The position numbers and the translations under genes were made by a program. This document shows, piece after piece, positions 8,730 to 16,252 of a stretch of 26,505 nucleotides of DNA. The notes beneath the pieces are model-generated. The model saw nothing but the letters and a program-made list of their open reading frames with translations, was not told the DNA's origin and made no database searches. This stretch comes from a virus. Every line of letters begins with the position of its first letter. The first letter of the stretch is position 1. The DNA is taken from the IMG/VR virus record IMGVR_UViG_3300022871_000094, positions 1 through 26,505 of that record, one strand, 5' to 3'.

Positions 8730-8900
8730 TTATTCCTTTTCTATTTCTTTAGGAAACTGAGCCAAAATCTCCTGTAATCTGGCAATCTCTGACTCAAGCC
8801 ATTCTTTCCTATATGTCTTACTAACGGGTCTTGACTCTGCGACCTCGATAACATCATTTTCTGTTGCGTCCGTTTTTACTGTGAAAATTTTATCTACCAT
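8730..8900 (-). CDS. Small helical protein, 56 residues
   Basis: An ATG at 8898-8900 preceded by a very good ribosome site (AGGAG, 8 bases away) opens a 56-codon frame ending in TAA at 8730. The product begins MVDKIFTVK, contains the acidic run DATENDVIEVAESRP, and ends in a strongly helical segment (KEWLESEIARLQEILAQF). Its last codons carry the ribosome-binding site of the next gene. No family is recognised. The tail helix could mediate oligomerisation, for example as a fibre-associated or assembly factor of the large protein just upstream. Confidence 0.6.
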   Translation of the reverse strand: MVDKIFTVKTDATENDVIEVAESRPVSKTYRKEWLESEIARLQEILAQFPKEIEKE

Positions 8901-8911
8901 CTTATTAACTC

Positions 8912-11569
8912 CTATTTAGTAATAATTGTATCACTTCCTATTGCATCAATCTGATAATGAATATCAAAATCTAAAATAGCAACGCCGCCAGCATAAGGAT
9001 TCGTTGAACCGGCAACTCTCTTTATACGACATAATAATATGGACGACAAACCATGTCCCGTACCAGAAATTCCAGAGGCTGTTATATTACCCAATTGATG
9101 CTTATCATCACTATTAACACCAGTAGGCAGGTCAACAGTCACAAGGGTCGAGTTTGCTGAGAAGTCTTCACCAATATCACACCATGTATATTCAAACTCA
9201 ATGCCTATATTATCTGACGGATCTACATCGCTCAAGCACATAAAATGAACATGAGGATATATCGTTGACTCTAATAACCATTTATGCGGCATTTGTACTG
9301 TAACTAAAGCCTCGTCACCAACAGACCAAACATAACCATAAACTCCCTGACTTCCAGAACCGTCATCAAACAATTTTGTCAGTGTTGGGTTATTGGACGA
9401 TCCATTCCAGTTATTAGGGCCAATCGGTGTAACGTAGTCATCCCACACTGTCGCATCACCAACAAGAGTCAGCTTGCCATAAGCATCAATATTAGTATAA
9501 TTACCGGCACCACCTGACAGACCAAGTTTTAGATTGTTTCTTATGGAAAAATTAGCATCATCCCCGTCACTATAAAGGATTATATCAGAACCAGCACCAA
9601 TCGTGATATACTTATTATCCACAAGAAAATCAATATCACTATCGAAGACGTATGAGGCTGCACCAAGAAAAGACAAAGTATCTACACCAACTAAGTATGT
9701 TATTGTAGCATAAACTGTTCCGTCACTCCCAGACATAACTATTTGTGACGTTATATTATTAGACGATCTAACAAACAAAGTATCTTTTAATGACACAATA
9801 TTTGAATTGCTACTAAATTCCGGAAGTTTGATAGTTGTGAAAACAGTTATTTCATCAACATACATATTAGAATTAGCTAAAGCTACTTCTAAATCCCCAA
9901 CAGTTGCCTTGCCTGTAGTTGTCAGAGCAAAATTACCAGTCTTGTCACCTGTAAGTCCTGTATCCGCGGCATCTGATTGCCAATAATTTGTAACGGCCGC
10001 TATCGGAGGATCAAGAGTCGTATAGTGTAATTCATCACATGTCATATCCCCTGTTGTTGTTAAATTTCCATTGCCAAAAGAAATATCTCCACCAGAGGCA
10101 GTTATAACAAGATCATTCGTCCCCCAAGCATCTATCGTAACAGTCCCAGCACCACTCTCATAGGAAATGTCTAAACCACCATTATCAAATGATGACGTAG
10201 TCTGATTAGGAATTATCCTATGCTTTCCTGTCGAAAACCAACTTGCAAAATTTGAAACTTTATCCCACCAAAAAGCAGCAAGATTATTAGCATCTTCCTT
10301 AACTCTCACAGACACAGCCTCAACACTATTAGAGATAAACTCAAAAGCTCCTGTGTGTCCAGTGTCAGCCTTAACAATATTAAAACCACTCACATTAGAA
10401 GATGTCTGGATACTTATATAATCCCCGACGTCTCCATTTGGTTTTATGTCAATCTCATGAGCTGACGATATGACAGATGTATCACCAGTTAAGATCAAAG
10501 CATTAGCAGAAACATTCGTCGCCGTTGTCAAATTCGCAGAGGCATCTATCGTCAACCCATTAATATTCAGATTCCCAGTTGTCGTAATCACCCCATGAGT
10601 ACCATCGGAATATATTCTAAGATCGGTCGGGTCTAAGCCAAGATAAATGCTTTTATTAGCCGTATCAAGATACAAATCACCAGCATCAATATTAACGTCA
10701 CCAGAGAAGTACCCTGCCCAATTCGTTAGGCCGTTCTGAGCCGCACCATAGACACCTATATTCTTAGTAGCTGAAACTTCATCAACATAAGTTCCGGAAG
10801 CCTCACCATAGACGCCAACATTCAAATATGCATTAGAGACATCCGCTGTAAAAGATCCACCGTACGCCTGATCTCTGTCGAATGCAGGATCATCACCAGT
10901 TTGATAGCCAATAACAGATGTTCGAACAAACGGGGCATCATCATCAACCCTAGTCATTACAACTGACGCGCCATAAGCATTATCGGAAGAAGTAGCAATC
11001 GTTAGGGAGTCACATGATACTATATCATTATCACCCATATCTAAATCGCCAGACATGGCTTGAGAACCGCTGGTTAGGAATAACTTCCCATCGGCATCAG
11101 GTACAGTTAATACGCTAGTAGCACCAGAAGATATTCCCGACAATTCAAAGTTTAGTTTCTTAGTGTTATCGTCATTATCTGAAAACACCGCCTCGTTATC
11201 TAATACTTGAAACGTAGCGTTCGATAACCGTTCCCACGTAGCCCCATCCGATTCATACAATCCCCTGCGCCTATCCCACAATAACCCAGTAGTCTCTTGA
11301 ACTAAATATATCGCACCAGCATTAGCAGCAGCACTAGGCAGGGCAGCAAAATTAAGAACCACGCCAGTCCACCCAGCACCTAAAACTGTCTCCTTACCGG
11401 CACTGTCACGATAACACATAACAGTCGTACCGGCAGCAGCTTTAGAATACAACCGTGCATGATCTGCGTCAGGATCGCCAGGCGAACCGTTCTCCTTATA
11501 GTCCAGAAAACCCGTTACCGGAACTGAACCGTCAGGTCGCAAATCAGTACGATATCTACTTCTATTCAT
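8912..11569 (-). CDS. Large modular fibre-like virion protein
   Basis: An 885-residue protein with a repetitive beta-rich shaft: recurring patterns such as SGDLDMGDND, LTIATSSD, GDLYLDTANKSIYLG, GNLTTTGDMTC and GDATVWDDY, each a strand-turn-strand with Gly/Asp turns. The start (RYRTDLRPDGSVPVTGFLDY) looks like an attachment domain. The last about 175 residues (from WDDYVTPIGPNNW, with GSQGVYGYVW and IYPHVHF) form a distinct domain I associate with fibre-type phage proteins in many environmental phages. Unusually it lies between the terminase and portal genes rather than in the tail block. Head fibre or tail fibre are both possible. No enzyme motif is visible. Confidence 0.65.
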   Translation of the reverse strand: MNRSRYRTDLRPDGSVPVTGFLDYKENGSPGDPDADHARLYSKAAAGTTVMCYRDSAGKETVLGAGWTGVVLNFAALPSAAANAGAIYLVQETTGLLWDRRRGLYESDGATWERLSNATFQVLDNEAVFSDNDDNTKKLNFELSGISSGATSVLTVPDADGKLFLTSGSQAMSGDLDMGDNDIVSCDSLTIATSSDNAYGASVVMTRVDDDAPFVRTSVIGYQTGDDPAFDRDQAYGGSFTADVSNAYLNVGVYGEASGTYVDEVSATKNIGVYGAAQNGLTNWAGYFSGDVNIDAGDLYLDTANKSIYLGLDPTDLRIYSDGTHGVITTTGNLNINGLTIDASANLTTATNVSANALILTGDTSVISSAHEIDIKPNGDVGDYISIQTSSNVSGFNIVKADTGHTGAFEFISNSVEAVSVRVKEDANNLAAFWWDKVSNFASWFSTGKHRIIPNQTTSSFDNGGLDISYESGAGTVTIDAWGTNDLVITASGGDISFGNGNLTTTGDMTCDELHYTTLDPPIAAVTNYWQSDAADTGLTGDKTGNFALTTTGKATVGDLEVALANSNMYVDEITVFTTIKLPEFSSNSNIVSLKDTLFVRSSNNITSQIVMSGSDGTVYATITYLVGVDTLSFLGAASYVFDSDIDFLVDNKYITIGAGSDIILYSDGDDANFSIRNNLKLGLSGGAGNYTNIDAYGKLTLVGDATVWDDYVTPIGPNNWNGSSNNPTLTKLFDDGSGSQGVYGYVWSVGDEALVTVQMPHKWLLESTIYPHVHFMCLSDVDPSDNIGIEFEYTWCDIGEDFSANSTLVTVDLPTGVNSDDKHQLGNITASGISGTGHGLSSILLCRIKRVAGSTNPYAGGVAILDFDIHYQIDAIGSDTIITK

Positions 11570-11579
11570 ATATGACGTT

Positions 11580-11780
11580 CTAAGCTATTAAACCAAGTTC
11601 TTGTAGTCTATCTATTACTTCATTAAGTCTTGCTATCGCAGACGCAGCATCTGTTGCATCTGCAACTGTTGCCGGCTGGTCAACTGGAGTAGTGTTATAA
11701 AAACCTAATAAAGTATCACTAGAGCTTATGGTTCCATTACTTACTGACGTAGCTATACTAGGAAATCTTCCTCTTAACAT
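11580..11780 (-). CDS. Small virion-associated protein with GFYNTTPVDQP motif
   Basis: A 66-residue protein when started at ATG 11780, the better start because TGAGG lies 9 bases upstream and the ATG follows the previous stop by one base. It ends with the pattern LGFYNTTPVDQP, then DATDAASAIARLNEVIDRLQELGLIA. I recall similar GF(Y/F)xxTPVxQP...TDAAS...LN...LxxLGLIA tails in many phage fibre or head-fibre-associated small proteins. The helical tail probably trimerises. It lies immediately before the 885-residue fibre gene, fitting a partner of that protein. The function is inferred. Confidence 0.6.
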   Translation of the reverse strand: MLRGRFPSIATSVSNGTISSSDTLLGFYNTTPVDQPATVADATDAASAIARLNEVIDRLQELGLIA

Positions 11781-11781
11781 A

Positions 11782-11964
11782 TTAATAAACCTCATTCAAA
11801 TCAATTTCTTCATCATCGTCATCAATAATCTCAACAGGAAGATCGCTAATATCCTCTTGAACTATGGAATCGTTAGGTCGCATACACTTCCAACATATAA
11901 AAAACGTAAGTAGGGATTGCGCCAGCATCCCAACTGTCACTAATAGTATATCAATCTGATTCAT
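11782..11964 (-). CDS. Small single-pass membrane protein with acidic tail
   Basis: From ATG 11964 (ribosome site AAGGAG 10 bases upstream) the product is 60 residues. Residues about 4-25 (DILLVTVGMLAQSLLTFFICW) are a transmembrane helix, followed by KCMRPND and a strongly acidic tail (IIDDDDEEIDLNEVY). The N-terminus has few charges. Short proteins of this type in phages are often holin-like or membrane-anchor proteins, but nothing ties it to a family. The start overlaps the previous gene by 14 bases. It is the only membrane protein of the packaging block. Confidence 0.6.
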   Translation of the reverse strand: MNQIDILLVTVGMLAQSLLTFFICWKCMRPNDSIVQEDISDLPVEIIDDDDEEIDLNEVY

Positions 11965-12124
11965 TATTATCAAACTCCTTGTTTTTATCACCGTAAGTGT
12001 GGTTATCTCGTATATCAATTACACCAACAGTGATACACTTAATCGCCCTTCGTATCATATGCTCTCGTAACTCTTCCTCCGCCTCCTTAACTCTCTGGGC
12101 TATATATATATCAATTCCAACCAT
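11951..12124 (-). CDS. Small charged protein overlapping terminase large subunit
   Basis: ATG 12124 lies inside the last codons of the terminase gene, with AAGGAG 9 bases upstream (also within terminase). It gives 57 residues: a helical, charged segment (AQRVKEAEEELREH), then RAIKCITVGVIDI, then a polar tail. Longer starts further upstream only add frame-shadow translation of terminase and are rejected. It overlaps the next gene by 14 bases, so three genes are coupled in a row. No family is recognised. Confidence 0.55.
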   Translation of the reverse strand: MVGIDIYIAQRVKEAEEELREHMIRRAIKCITVGVIDIRDNHTYGDKNKEFDNNESD

Positions 12125-13829
12125 CGTCGTCATCTCCTTCTTCCATATCTTCCATATAATCCTTAGCATCATTATACGCCAAGTTATCAGCGTAACTACC
12201 ATCCCTATCAGGCTTAACAACAAACGCATCACTCACCGTAGCAACATAATCACCCACCATCTGACACCCCGCCGCCTGGATCATCATCTGCAACGTTATA
12301 CCCAACGACATAACGTCATCGTCATGCTCTCCTGGCTGAGCTACCGGCTTACCGTTCTTATCCCTCACGAATACCCGCAACTCATGTATCGTCCTACCAC
12401 AGGGAACATCCAGCCAGCCATCCCGTATCGCCTGAATTAAATCATTGACTAAAATCTCACGTGTCACCTTATCAGTCATCCAGCCTATCTCCTGGCTGTA
12501 ATCGTCGCCATGTTTCTTATACCGCTTCCTCATATATAAGTTAGGATATCCACTGGCTTTAAGTAACTCCCGCACCGCACCACCCATCGTGTTATTAACC
12601 TCAAATCCCAGCAGAGCCGTTCCATACCATCTACCCAACTGGTCCATCTGATCCGAAAACTCGTCCGTATCCAACTGCCCATGTAGCTTCGCAACCACAC
12701 ACTTACCATTAACATTACCCACGTGGGCAGAACTCGCGTCCGGGTCGTCAGCCTCGTCAGGCTTCAACCCCTGTGAGGGGTCGCCACCCAACACATATAC
12801 CTGATCCTCAACCGGCTTCTGCCATATCCTCACGGGGCCACGCAACTCCTCAACGAAACTACCACCAACCATCCTACCCACAAAACGAGGCGGGATAGCG
12901 TCCTTCTCCATCTGAGATAACCGGCCAGCATGAAATACCGGCCTGCCTGATACCAAAAACGCCTCGTCAGCACACGATGGATACTCCTGATGGAACATAT
13001 CCAAGTCACCGCCACACTCATCAGCTATCGTCATCCGCCGCCACATTATCTGTCCATCGTTCAATCCATACAACTCCCGCTCCAACCGCTCCTCCTCCGT
13101 TATCGCCATACCCTTGGGGGCAGGTAATACATACTCAGGAAAATTATGCCAGGCCAGAAACAACGGATAATAATTACTGTTCCCCTTAACCGCCGCCTGC
13201 CACCTGTCGTAAAACTCACCCCCAAGCCCGTTAGCGGTAGATTCAAGCAATACAGATGTGTCCTTACCCTTGGGAACACATTGCAGGACCGACAGTAAGG
13301 TTGCCTTTGCATTATCCCAAAATGCCACCTCGCTACCATGAAAACAATGTATCGTTGAACCCCTACCAAGGTTCTCCTTACCAGCAGTTTTCACTAACAT
13401 ACTCGACCGCCAGGGACTCTTATAAGTAATCTCCTTGCGAGTGCTATACTGCTCCGGTCTACTCTCAGGGTCAGCCTCCTGGTACATCTTAATCTTACGG
13501 AATATATCCGTCGAAGCGTCATCGTCATGGGCAGAGATCAAAGCGTTCTGGTTAGCCTTCTTATTACACCAGAAGTACTGACAGGCCGCTCCCCACGTTG
13601 TTATCCCCTGCTGACGTGCTTTCAGTATCAATACCCGCACAGGCTTACCAGCACGCTGCTGGGCGTTAATAACCGCCTGCAACTTGAGCTGAGCAGTATT
13701 AGGCTTCAACCGAACAAACTCGACACTCTTATTAGTAATCCAACAATGATCCGCTATCCACTGATGAGCCATCAACTCAGCTATTCGGCCAGCCTCAATG
13801 ACACGCGGGGGAAGGGGGTTACTGCTCAT
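12111..13829 (-). CDS. terL: Terminase large subunit
   Basis: The 572-residue packaging motor. The N-terminal ATPase has a Walker A-type loop (LKARQQGITT, about residues 69-78, the K-x-R-Q-x-G-x-T variant), a Walker B region with acidic residue (SEVAFWDN, about 166-173), and the coupling motif ESTANG (196-201). The C-terminal nuclease part has an acidic D350 in VLGGDPSQG, E410 in GFEVNN, and D503-D505 in EHDDDV, a plausible RNase-H-like metal set. The start at 13829 is chosen because ATGA overlaps the preceding stop. A GTG at 13853 would add 8 residues without a good ribosome site. It works with the small subunit at 14565 and the portal. Confidence 0.9.
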   Translation of the reverse strand: MSSNPLPPRVIEAGRIAELMAHQWIADHCWITNKSVEFVRLKPNTAQLKLQAVINAQQRAGKPVRVLILKARQQGITTWGAACQYFWCNKKANQNALISAHDDDASTDIFRKIKMYQEADPESRPEQYSTRKEITYKSPWRSSMLVKTAGKENLGRGSTIHCFHGSEVAFWDNAKATLLSVLQCVPKGKDTSVLLESTANGLGGEFYDRWQAAVKGNSNYYPLFLAWHNFPEYVLPAPKGMAITEEERLERELYGLNDGQIMWRRMTIADECGGDLDMFHQEYPSCADEAFLVSGRPVFHAGRLSQMEKDAIPPRFVGRMVGGSFVEELRGPVRIWQKPVEDQVYVLGGDPSQGLKPDEADDPDASSAHVGNVNGKCVVAKLHGQLDTDEFSDQMDQLGRWYGTALLGFEVNNTMGGAVRELLKASGYPNLYMRKRYKKHGDDYSQEIGWMTDKVTREILVNDLIQAIRDGWLDVPCGRTIHELRVFVRDKNGKPVAQPGEHDDDVMSLGITLQMMIQAAGCQMVGDYVATVSDAFVVKPDRDGSYADNLAYNDAKDYMEDMEEGDDDDGWN

Positions 13830-14029
13830 CTGGAACTCTCGTTCATTAAACACGTTATTAACTTACACATAGAATCATATCTGTCACGACTTATAGCTAT
13901 AACGCCAGTAACTAATCTGCCGCCGGGTGGCTGAGCCTCACAGTACTTACAGAAATCCTCCAATACGTTCCTATTACCATAATCGCCCTTGTAACTCTCG
14001 ATAAAACCTTCAATATACTTACTCATCAT
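13826..14029 (-). CDS. Small protein, paralogue 1 upstream of terminase
   Basis: 67 residues starting MMSK with AAGGAG upstream. Residues 5-32 (YIEGFIESYKGDY, then LEDFCKYCEA) match a pattern repeated in the two neighbouring genes: (Y/W)(I/M)xGF, a short polar stretch, then hydrophobic-x2-F-x2-Y. The C-terminal half (RLVTGVIAISRDRYDSMCKL) is a second helix or strand region. Three cysteines are present. It overlaps the terminase start by ATGA, so it is coupled to it. The function is unknown; the gene set may be a packaging accessory or an early-made regulator inserted in the packaging block. Confidence 0.6.
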   Translation of the reverse strand: MMSKYIEGFIESYKGDYGNRNVLEDFCKYCEAQPPGGRLVTGVIAISRDRYDSMCKLITCLMNESSR

Positions 14030-14189
14030 CTAACTCCTTCCGCTTACGAGCAATATACTCGCAAAACTTCTCCAATGAATCACGTAACGACCAACCGTCA
14101 TAATCACGGGTAGACATGAAGCCAGATATATACTGCTTATTGTCATTCAAATACTCTGACTCGTAGCCGTCTTGGATTCCTTTTAACAT
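14019..14189 (-). CDS. Small protein, paralogue 2 upstream of terminase
   Basis: A 56-codon frame from ATG 14189 to TAA 14019. The ATG follows directly on the TAG of the gene upstream. A GGAG motif lies 12 bases before it. The product carries YISGFMSTRDYDG, then LRDSLEKFCEYIARKR and an acidic end. This aligns with paralogue 1 (YIEGFIESYKGDY ... LEDFCKYCEA) with the same spacing. It ends before the C-terminal region seen in the other two copies, so it may be a truncated or minimal form. The last 11 bases overlap the next gene. Confidence 0.55.
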   Translation of the reverse strand: MLKGIQDGYESEYLNDNKQYISGFMSTRDYDGWSLRDSLEKFCEYIARKRKELDDE

Positions 14190-14459
14190 CTATTTAATAT
14201 ACTCCGATAACTTCTCAACGGCATGTGTTAAACACCTAGTACCCTTATTCATCATGTTCGCACGGATGTCCATAGCAGCACGGTCGACTTCTTCAAGTAA
14301 ACTACTGGGGACGTAAGCTAAGTTATCTGATTCGTACATATCTTCCATATACGAAGCAAAACTCCTTATTAACTTCAAATCCTTCTGGGTTTTAACATTC
14401 TGGAATGCTATAAAACCATTCATCCACTCAGTCATTCTTTCGTTTTCTTTACTCATCAT
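14190..14459 (-). CDS. Small protein, paralogue 3 upstream of terminase
   Basis: 89 residues starting MMSKEN, with an AAGGAG site. Residues 12-40 (EWMNGFIAFQNV, then LIRSFASYMEDM) show the same GFI...F..Y layout as the two following genes, and the C-terminal half (VPSSLLEEVDRAAMDIRANM) resembles the corresponding region of paralogue 1. It is mostly helical with no membrane segment or metal motif. It is the first gene after the terminase small subunit, across a 105-base gap. Function is unknown. The family likeness is by eye and needs alignment. Confidence 0.55.
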   Translation of the reverse strand: MMSKENERMTEWMNGFIAFQNVKTQKDLKLIRSFASYMEDMYESDNLAYVPSSLLEEVDRAAMDIRANMMNKGTRCLTHAVEKLSEYIK

Positions 14460-14564
14460 CTGACTCCTTAAAAAAATAATTAACTAAATTACTAAATTAC
14501 CTATCTTAACATGCTCCGAGACTTCATTTTTTGTGAGATTTAGTGGGGGGTATGGTACCTATTC

Positions 14565-15197
14565 TCACCCCTCCCCCCCCTCATTTTCCGGACCCCCTTT
14601 GGGATAGTCGTCAGGCAGCCAGGGGGGGCGTTCATCCTTAATGACCTGCTCCACCTGCTCCGCCTGTTGTATATCAATTTGATCTACATCGATCACGTCA
14701 TCGTCGTCTATGCTTGATAGGTCAAGCCCGTCGGCCGCGTCTTGTATGGCACTATAGCCGGCTTGTAGCTCCTCAAGGCGAAGGTGCTGCTCTTCAGCTG
14801 GGAGCGTGTGGATGTGTTCAATTTCTCCCTGTGTGGTCGTGTGTTGGTCGATCATCTGCCTGGAGGCGTACTTAGCTGGGCGGTTGGCCTCCAAGAGCTT
14901 GATGAGGAGCGTATCGGAGTACTTCAATCGATGACCGCAAATCTCCCCTTTATAAAAAACCGGATCGTTCATCCCCAACGAAGCGCGACGGACGGCCTCA
15001 CATTCCAGATTATCACGAAAAAGCTCGATAGCCTCGTTAGCTCTATCTTGTAATTCCGGGCGATCTTTTATCCATCCTTCAATGGTCTGTCTGGCAACAG
15101 TGGAAGATTTGCAAGCGGCGTAGTGAGTGCCTGTGAGAGAGAGCGCTGATAAATACGCCGTAAATTTGGCCAACTGATTATTTTTTAATGGTTTCAT
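14565..15197 (-). CDS. terS: Terminase small subunit
   Basis: 210 residues with the typical terS layout: an N-terminal helix-turn-helix (FTAYLSALSLTGTHYAACKS, STVARQTIEGWIKDRPELQD) that recognises the packaging site, followed by helices ending EAVRRASLGMNDPVFYKG, the common RLKYSDTLLIKLLEANRPAKY segment, and a flexible acidic tail (SSIDDDDVIDVDQID). It is the first gene of the leftward structural operon, with two overlapping promoters directly upstream. The tail ends within an 8-G run near the stop, so the exact C-terminus depends on base-call accuracy there. Confidence 0.82.
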   Translation of the reverse strand: MKPLKNNQLAKFTAYLSALSLTGTHYAACKSSTVARQTIEGWIKDRPELQDRANEAIELFRDNLECEAVRRASLGMNDPVFYKGEICGHRLKYSDTLLIKLLEANRPAKYASRQMIDQHTTTQGEIEHIHTLPAEEQHLRLEELQAGYSAIQDAADGLDLSSIDDDDVIDVDQIDIQQAEQVEQVIKDERPPWLPDDYPKGGPENEGGEG

Positions 15198-15205
15198 AAC
15201 ACCCT

Positions 15206-15234
15206 ATTATATGACTATTTATAACAAAACTCAA
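15206..15234 (-). promoter_or_regulatory. Promoter P1 for structural operon (proximal)
   Basis: On the minus strand TTGAGT (15229-15234) and TATAAT (15206-15211) are separated by exactly 17 bases, close to the sigma70 consensus. Transcription would start about 7 bases later, around 15199, almost at the terS ATG (15197), so this promoter would give a leaderless or near-leaderless message. Confidence 0.65.
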
Positions 15235-15246
15235 AACTCAGATCAA
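15218..15246 (-). promoter_or_regulatory. Promoter P2 for structural operon (distal, overlapping P1)
   Basis: TTGATC (15241-15246) and TATAAA (15218-15223) on the minus strand are separated by 17 bases. Its start would lie near 15211, leaving a leader of about 14 bases that includes the AGGG ribosome site before the terS ATG. It overlaps P1 by 17 bases, so polymerase could occupy only one at a time. Confidence 0.55.
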
Positions 15247-15274
15247 AATAATATTATTATAATTGGATTAATTA

Positions 15275-15303
15275 TTGCATTATACCGATTAATGTTGTAT
15301 AGT
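15275..15303 (+). promoter_or_regulatory. Promoter for rightward operon
   Basis: TTGCAT (15275-15280), a 17-base spacer, and TATAGT (15298-15303). It gives an expected start near 15310 and a leader of about 37 bases to the first gene at 15347. The three promoters of this region lie back to back within 100 AT-rich bases, with a 12-base palindrome (AATAATATTATT, 15247-15258) between them that could be an operator. Confidence 0.65.
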
Positions 15304-15346
15304 TAATATAGTGAAGAAATTAAACATTAAATCGAAAGGGAAAATC

Positions 15347-15517
15347 ATGTCAGAACTAAAGAAAGTATTAATTGACCGCGACGAAATGACCAGTCAGGAA
15401 GCCGACGAAGTTATTGCAGAATTAAACAATAGACTTATTAATGATGGTGAAGATCCTCAAGAAGTGTTAATGAGCGTAGGACTAGAGGAGGATTATATAT
15501 TCGACCTATTATACTAA
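15347..15517 (+). CDS. Small acidic protein, first gene of rightward operon
   Basis: 56 residues from ATG 15347, chosen over the in-frame GTG at 15311 because AAAGGG lies 9 bases upstream and the promoter start is near 15310. The sequence begins MSELKKVLIDRDEM, continues SQEADEVIAELNNRL, and ends in SVGLEEDYIFDLLY. I recall this theme (EADExIxE..., GLExDYxxDLL) in many small phage and plasmid proteins of unknown role. It is highly acidic and helical. As the first product of the divergent operon it is probably made early. Confidence 0.65.
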   Translation: MSELKKVLIDRDEMTSQEADEVIAELNNRLINDGEDPQEVLMSVGLEEDYIFDLLY

Positions 15518-15518
15518 C

Positions 15519-15577
15519 CAGGCCGAAACGCTCCCCCTCGGAGCGTCTAACGGTTAATCCGTTACTGAAGAGGCCAG
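15519..15577 (+). other. Tandem RNA hairpins in intergenic leader
   Basis: Two perfect hairpins follow each other: ACGCTCC/GGAGCGT with a 5-base loop (15528-15546), then TAACGG/CCGTTA with a 5-base loop (15548-15564). A GGCC/GGCC pairing (15521-15524 with 15572-15575) could enclose both to make a three-way junction. No U-tract follows, so it is not a classic terminator. It may be a processing or stability element of the operon mRNA. Confidence 0.4.
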
Positions 15578-15615
15578 CACGCCGGATATATATTATTAGA
15601 AGGGAACATGTTATT

Positions 15616-15795
15616 ATGACGACAGATCAGATCAGATACAGAACGTTAGAGTTGGAGCCTGTATTGGAAGCAGCAAAGGCCAGCGAATACAACGCAACGA
15701 TTAAAATTAATTGTGAAGGCAAGGCAACTAAGCATTTGTCAATCAATTACACCGAGCTGGCGAAGATTGCCAGCGTATTAGTTGAAGGGAAATAG
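15616..15795 (+). CDS. Small protein, 59 residues
   Basis: ATG 15616 to TAG 15793-15795, with GAAGGGA upstream. The product starts MTTDQIRYRTLE, has LEAAKASEYNATIKI and INCEGKATKH, and ends IASVLVEGK. It has one cysteine, no membrane segment and no recognised motif. It sits between the structured leader and the DUF7222-like gene, only 4 bases before that gene's ATG, and its last codons supply the downstream ribosome site. Codon use matches its neighbours. Function is unknown. Confidence 0.6.
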   Translation: MTTDQIRYRTLELEPVLEAAKASEYNATIKINCEGKATKHLSINYTELAKIASVLVEGK

Positions 15796-15799
15796 GATT

Positions 15800-16159
15800 A
15801 TGAAAACTATTATTGAAACAGCATTAGAGCAGGAAGTTATGGATTGGCTAGAAGATCAAGGCCATGACTACGACGACGGCGAGCAGGGAGCTTATGATGA
15901 CTTACAACAAGGTGGTTGTCAATCTGGTATTGTATCTAAAATGACTTACTATTGTGACACAATCAAATTTTATGAGAATCATCAACGCGAGATTGATACA
16001 ATGCTTGCTGATTTCTGTGATGATTGCGGTTGCGATCCTGCTGGTCTGTTTGGTGATAAGTGGGACAGTGACGACCCATTCGCCTGCTTTGGTATAAATA
16101 AAAACCTGCTTGCATGGTTTGGTTTTGAGGAGACTGCCAGACGTATCATGGAACAATAG
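15800..16159 (+). CDS. DUF7222-like protein
   Basis: 119 residues from ATG 15800; a TTG further upstream is not needed. The pattern IETALEQEVMDWLEDQ, then GCQSGIVSKMTYYCDTIKF, then LFGDKWDSDDPFACFG and NKNLLAWFGFEETARRI matches my memory of the DUF7222 family found in phages, plasmids and integrative elements. It is acidic and has no membrane helix or enzyme motif I can name. The conserved GCQSG...YY...FY and LLAWFGFEETAR stretches suggest a compact fold. It is probably an early accessory or host-interaction protein. Confidence 0.7.
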   Translation: MKTIIETALEQEVMDWLEDQGHDYDDGEQGAYDDLQQGGCQSGIVSKMTYYCDTIKFYENHQREIDTMLADFCDDCGCDPAGLFGDKWDSDDPFACFGINKNLLAWFGFEETARRIMEQ

Positions 16160-16170
16160 ATTAACCCTTC

Positions 16171-16209
16171 CCCCCTGGAGCGTTACCCGTATTCGCAATC
16201 GGGCAGGGG
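16171..16209 (+). other. RNA hairpin with motif shared with 15533-15546
   Basis: Outer CCCCT/AGGGG (16172-16176, 16205-16209) and inner CCCG-ATT/AAT-CGGG around a CGC loop form a branched hairpin between two genes. It contains CCCCCTGGAGCGT, which recurs with one extra base (CCCCCTCGGAGCGT) in the first intergenic structure. There is no clear U-tract. A shared RNA element, such as a processing site, is possible. Confidence 0.35.
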
Positions 16210-16252
16210 CTTATTGTTTATTAGTTATTAGTTATTACTAGAAAGGGAAGTC

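Noticed and set aside
14460-14564. Gap after terS as a terminator or gene
   Set aside because: A GTGAGA/TCTCAC inverted repeat exists but is followed by As on the late strand, so it does not terminate; no gene fits.
14573-14580. C8 run at the terS end as a frameshift
   Set aside because: The zero frame gives a normal stop 2 codons later and no longer alternative frame looks coding.
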